Made by a program: the position numbers and the translations under genes
The notes under the pieces: model-generated
Seen by the model: the letters and a program-made list of their open reading frames with translations, nothing else
The model's database searches: none
Told to the model about the DNA's origin: nothing
Assembly: GCA_949357655.1 (NCBI GenBank)
Contig: CASHTG010000001.1
Coordinates: forward strand, 1,054,001-1,118,000
DNA from: Parascedosporium putredinis
Lineage: Eukaryota; Ascomycota; Sordariomycetes; Microascales; Microascaceae
Direction of reading: 5' to 3'
Length of the DNA stretch: 64,000 nucleotides
In this document: one piece after another, positions 60,025 through 64,000 of the stretch
How the letters are laid out: each line of letters starts with the position of its first letter
Position numbering within the stretch: the stretch's first letter is position 1

Positions 60025-61824
60025 CACGACTGTGTCCCGCAGGTTGAACCCGCCTGGCTACTAGAATTTGGCTAGCGCAAAAGATATCCTAGAGACAGAA
60101 GAGAGTTTGTGTACTCGTGTCAATCAAAAACCTATCCAGTGCAAGATAGCGACCCGCCCAAAAGGAACACAGGTGTCGTGACAGTTTTCTATAATAATTA
60201 TAATAAAAAACGTTGGGAGACTGGGAGGGGATGAGAGGTAAAGTGGCGACCAATATCAAAAGAAGGATTTGTCAAGAATAGGCGTCATTGTTCCCCTCCA
60301 CGATATTATATCAATGCCCGCCGAAAAGGCAACAGCAGCTTGCGCAAAGCCGCGCCTCGCTCTCCGTCGCTTCCGCCACCTCTTCAACTCGGAGGCCAGA
60401 TTAACAAAAGAAATTTGATAGTTTAGTTCGCATTGTCCCTTTTGACTTAATTTTTTTTTTTTTTTTTTTTTAAAATTTCTCCAGTTTGGGTTTATTTTGC
60501 TGAGTTTTCCGCTTTTCCTCCTTTTGTTCTGGTTTTTCCTTTGTAAGATTTTCATGCTTATTATACTTGTATGTCGACGACCAAGACATCTTCGGGAGTC
60601 CTTTCCCAGCACCGAGCACCGGACTCGCGGAACCCGAAAAGAACTTTAGATGTGAGGCTAGCCTGATGATGTCCAAAACCTCATCTATCATTGTCACCAT
60701 GAGTCTATATGAAGGAATGTGAAGCTAGCAGCGTTTTGAAACTGAAGGTCTTGCTTGGGTTGCGACTCGGACACTTTCTGTAGTGTTTGGACACTGAGGA
60801 ATGAGGGAGAGCGGAAACGGCCTAATGGCGCTAGGGAGGTTGAAGCTATGGCTAAATGCTGGCGACGACAACGGGAGATCTACATTGATGGCCACCAACA
60901 CCTCTGGAATGTACAAGGCAAAAGCGACTGTGTGAATGCCCCGAGGTTGCAGCTAAATCCCGAAAGAAATCCATCAATCCGCCCACCATCTTGAGAGAGA
61001 ACTGCGGGAGGAACAACTTTGCCGCCTCCACCAATCGAGTATCGATACGGGGCCCTGAATCGTGCATACAGCCACATCTAGTGTACTGGTGGATCTATCG
61101 GGATGGGTGCAAGCTGGTTTTGATCCGTTGTAATATCATCAACAGGACTGGGTGGCTTGACGAGCCAATCTCGAGTGTTGGTGGCTATGGCGAGGAACTC
61201 TGGACGCATAAAGTACCTGTTCTCCAGTGAAGTGCTTGGCCTTGGCTGGGTCCCGGTTGGAACTCCACTACGGACTTGGGGCAAGGTTATTCCTCAATCA
61301 ATCGACTGAGTCGAGGTATGGATCAATGTACCTATCCGTACTAGCCATGCAGGAGAAGTAACTAGGAGTGACCTCCTTAACCCCTATTTTCCCTAGATTT
61401 TTCTCCTGAAATTTATCCTCCCCTTTGTCCATCACGTCTCTCTGCCTTGATTTTCTTTTCCTTATCCATCCGCTTTTCCCATCATCCATCCTTCTCGGTG
61501 GCACCCAGCTTTCTCCTTGTGCCTCTTGTGTTTGTTCCGCTGATACTTTTTGTAATCGGGTTTCTGAGATTGTCTCGGCGACTCACCCAGTCTTTTTTTT
61601 TCTCCCTCTTCACCACTCTCGTTTCATCCAATCTATTTTCTCCCCTTGGTTCATAACCTTGACTTTCGCCTGACGCGCTTCCTTGACGGTCTTCCACTCC
61701 TTTACCACATTACCCACCCTATCCGCTCTCTCCCCTTTCCACGAAACACGAAACATTTTTATCTAGGATACACTGCTGCGATTATTGGGTTTGGAACGAT
61801 TCGCTCTTTGGAAATAGAGAGGTT
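60025..61824. promoter_or_regulatory. Divergent region PPPDE gene / GDA1
   Basis: 1.8 kb with no recognised gene. A T-run at about 60450-60471 and CT-rich DNA at 61420-61760 before the GDA1 start are visible; the latter is a likely promoter or leader. Confidence 0.5.
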
Positions 61825-63640
61825 ATGCGGCGCACGTCGGTCTCGTTGCCTACGAAGCACGTCGCTCACGATCCCCACGAGAAGCCTGCCCGATACGGAT
61901 CCAACAACCACAACGAGAACGGAATCCTTGCGAATTTGAAAGCCGTCTGGATGTCTCAAGCACAGAAGGCCCGATGGGCGAAGACGGCGGCGATAGTACT
62001 CGTCCTGGTCGGCTTCTTCTACTGGCTATCGCCCAAGGGCGTTGATATCTATAACGGAGGTTTGTGTGCCCCCTTTGCTCTCCAAGGCAAATTCTTTTTT
62101 TTTTTTTTTTTTCTTTTTTTCATCAAACTAACATGCCTGTCTAGGGGTTTCCCACTCCAACTCTGGCCAAGTCCCCAGCGACTCGTCGTACGGAACAGAC
62201 CGATGCACGCGCTCCTACTCCAAGGACAAGCCCATCGTTCAGTATGTCCTGATGATCGATGCGGGCAGCACTGGCTCTCGAATCCACGTCTACAAGTTTA
62301 ACAACTGCGGTCCCACCCCGAACTCGAGCATGAGGAGTTCAAGATGACCCAACCCGAGGTTGGTGGCCTTAGCAAGTATAAGGACGACCCCGAGGGCGCC
62401 GCTCGCACCCTTGACCCGCTCATGGCGGTTGCTATGAGCACCGTTCCCGATAAGCTCAAGGCTTGCAGCCCCGTCGCTGTCAAGGCTACCGCTGGTCTTC
62501 GCATGACTGGCGAAAAGCAGGCCGAAAAGATCCTCGAGACTGTTCGCAACCATCTCGAGACCAAGTACCCCTTCCCCGTCGTCTCCAAGGAAGACAACGG
62601 CGTTGCCATCATGGATGGTTCCGATGAAGGTGTATACGCTTGGATCACCACCAACTACCTCCTCGGCAAGATTGGCGGCCCTGACAAGAGCCCCACTGCT
62701 GCCGTCTTTGATCTCGGCGGTGGCTCTACCCAAATCGTCTTCGAGCCCACCTTCAAGGATGCTCCTCATGGCGGTATGCCCGAGAAGCTTGCCGATGGCG
62801 ATCACAAGTACGAGCTCGACTTTGGCGGCCGCAAGTTCACTTTGTACCAGCACTCCCATCTCGGCTACGGTCTTATGGCTGCCCGTGAGGCTATCCACAA
62901 GGCGCTGGTGCAAGGCGTCTACGATGAGCACAAGGAGAGCAAGAGCTGGATGTCGAAGCCCGTTGTACACCCCTGCATCGCTCCTGGCATGACTCGCGAG
63001 ATTACCGTCAAGATGGGCGACAACCATCCCCTCGGCGAGAGCGTCACCCTCAACATGACGGGTCCTTCCAACCCCGGCCCTGCCCAGTGCAGGAACATTG
63101 CCGAGCAGATTCTCAACAAGGACAAGTCTTGCGGCCTTGCCCCTTGCTCTTTCAACGGCGTCCACCAGCCTCTCCTCTCCAAGACCTTTTCCAGCGAGGA
63201 TGTCTACATCTTCTCCTATTTCTACGACCGCACCAAGCCGCTCGGCATGCCCGACTCCTTCACCCTCCGCGAGATGCACGACCTCACCAACACTGTTTGT
63301 GGTGGCGAGAGCGCCTGGGATGTCTTCTCCACCGTTCCCGATGCCCTCGACGAACTTCGCGATCGCCCCGAGCACTGCCTTGACCTCAACTTCATGCTTG
63401 CTCTCCTCCACTCTGGTTATGACATGCCTATTGAGCGCGAGGTTCGCATCGCCAAGAAGATCAAGGGCAACGAATTGGGCTGGTGTCTTGGCGCCAGGTA
63501 TGTTTCTCTTTCTCTTTCCTCCCCCGGCTTACTCTGCCCGTTCACCAAAAGCACTCGACTAACATGATTTTCTTCTCTCTAGTCTCCCCCTCCTTGCTCC
63601 CAACTCTGGCTGGAAGTGCAAGATCTCCGAGATCCACTAA
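61825..63640 (+). CDS. GDA1: Golgi guanosine diphosphatase GDA1
   Basis: GDA1/CD39 nucleotidase of the Golgi lumen; it turns GDP into GMP so that GDP-mannose import for glycosylation can continue. Type II topology: short cytosolic N-terminus, then a membrane anchor (WAKTAAIVLVLVGFFYWLSP, about residues 50-69). Apyrase conserved regions: LMIDAGSTGSRIHVYKF, VKATAGLRM, DGSDEGVYAWITTNYLLG, VFDLGGGSTQIVFE and GGESAWDVFS. Exons 61825-62059, 62145-63497, 63583-63640; the last gives SLPLLAPNSGWKCKISEIH. One frame break: missing C at 62316-62319 (CGPTP-ELEHEEFKMTQPE). The long opposite-strand frame 62290-63411 is a shadow. Confidence 0.96.
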
Positions 63641-64000
63641 AACATGCGACGTGTTATAACCTCGCTTTTTTGGCGAGGCAAGACCCAGAGATGCGCTACC
63701 TACTCTTAATTAGCTGATGCACTAAGCAGCGAGAGGTTCTTTGGGCGGCCCGTACAGAACGAGACTAGAGACTATGACGGCTCGTTTCTCGATTTACCTT
63801 TTTATTTTTATTTTTAATAACGGATGACATGATGTAAAAGAAAGAGGAAACCTCGCTTGTCGCGGCTAAAGGCAAGACGAAAGGCGCAAATCACGACTGG
63901 CAAAACATGGGCAAAAGGAGGCAAAGAATGGCAGTGGAAAAAGTATGCTGCTCCGGGGGCAGCATGCCTCCTCCAATTAGGCCCCAATGTATCATATTCT
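63641..64000. other. 3' region of GDA1
   Basis: No gene seen. An AT-rich segment at 63795-63840 is a plausible 3' end signal. Confidence 0.5.

Noticed and set aside
62290..63411. 373-codon - strand frame
   Set aside because: Antisense shadow of the GDA1 exon, caused by strong GC bias at third codon positions.
1..64000. Programmed frameshifting as the general explanation
   Set aside because: Breaks occur in both directions, lack slippery-site patterns, sit in many unrelated genes and track homopolymers.
1..64000. CRISPR array, transposon, secondary-metabolite cluster or viral insert
   Set aside because: No spaced repeats, terminal inverted repeats with a transposase, synthase genes or viral replication genes were seen.

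Overview
This window looks like nuclear DNA of a filamentous ascomycete (Pezizomycotina). Coding exons are GC-biased. Introns are short (about 50-300 nt), GT-AG, usually with a CTAAC/CTAAT branch site. Intergenic DNA carries CT-rich tracts and microsatellites. Marker proteins are fungal: an NMR/NmrA nitrogen regulator, a CSI2-type membrane protein, a YOR1-type ABC-C pump, ERG2 sterol isomerase and Golgi GDPase. I cannot name the species.

Layout: 0-3.2 kb no gene seen; 3.2-4.2 BMT5-like rRNA methyltransferase (-); 5.1-6.8 asparaginase with ankyrin tail (-); 8.9-10.4 a doubtful disordered ORF (+); 10.0-12.7 V-ATPase subunit A (+); 13.8-16.3 acid sphingomyelinase-like enzyme (-); 18.9-21.3 RFTS-domain zinc-finger protein (-); 22.6-24.3 TruB-type pseudouridine synthase (+); 24.9-26.1 Sec2-domain GEF (-); 28.8-29.7 exosome CSL4 (-); 30.6-31.4 ERG2 (+); 33.5-34.8 NMR (-); 34.8-42.5 a gene-poor stretch; 42.6-43.6 FCF1/UTP24 (-); 45.2-46.2 CSI2-like (+); 47.7-52.5 YOR1-like ABC transporter (-); 55.7-56.8 CobW/ZNG1-type GTPase (-); 58.2-60.0 PPPDE-thioredoxin-PUL protein (-); 61.8-63.6 GDA1 GDPase (+). 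These are dispersed housekeeping genes. I see no biosynthetic cluster, no mobile element and no operon-like logic. Several share divergent intergenic regions (CSL4/ERG2, RFTS/PUS4, FCF1/CSI2, PPPDE/GDA1).

The dominant oddity is that 15 of the 16 recognised genes are interrupted by single-base (sometimes two-base) frame breaks, about 36 in all. Nearly all lie in homopolymers, most often a missing C or G in a run of 4-8. Only FCF1 reads through cleanly. Compensating pairs occur inside single genes (sphingomyelinase, pseudouridine synthase), and universally conserved genes such as V-ATPase A are hit. This points to uncorrected long-read consensus error rather than pseudogenes or recoding. CDS entries below therefore give the inferred gene span across these breaks.

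I found no convincing undescribed system. The items most worth a second look are the candidate Raf2-like RFTS/zinc-finger protein, the three-domain PPPDE-Trx-PUL protein, and a perfect 16-bp palindrome that recurs in two intergenic regions.
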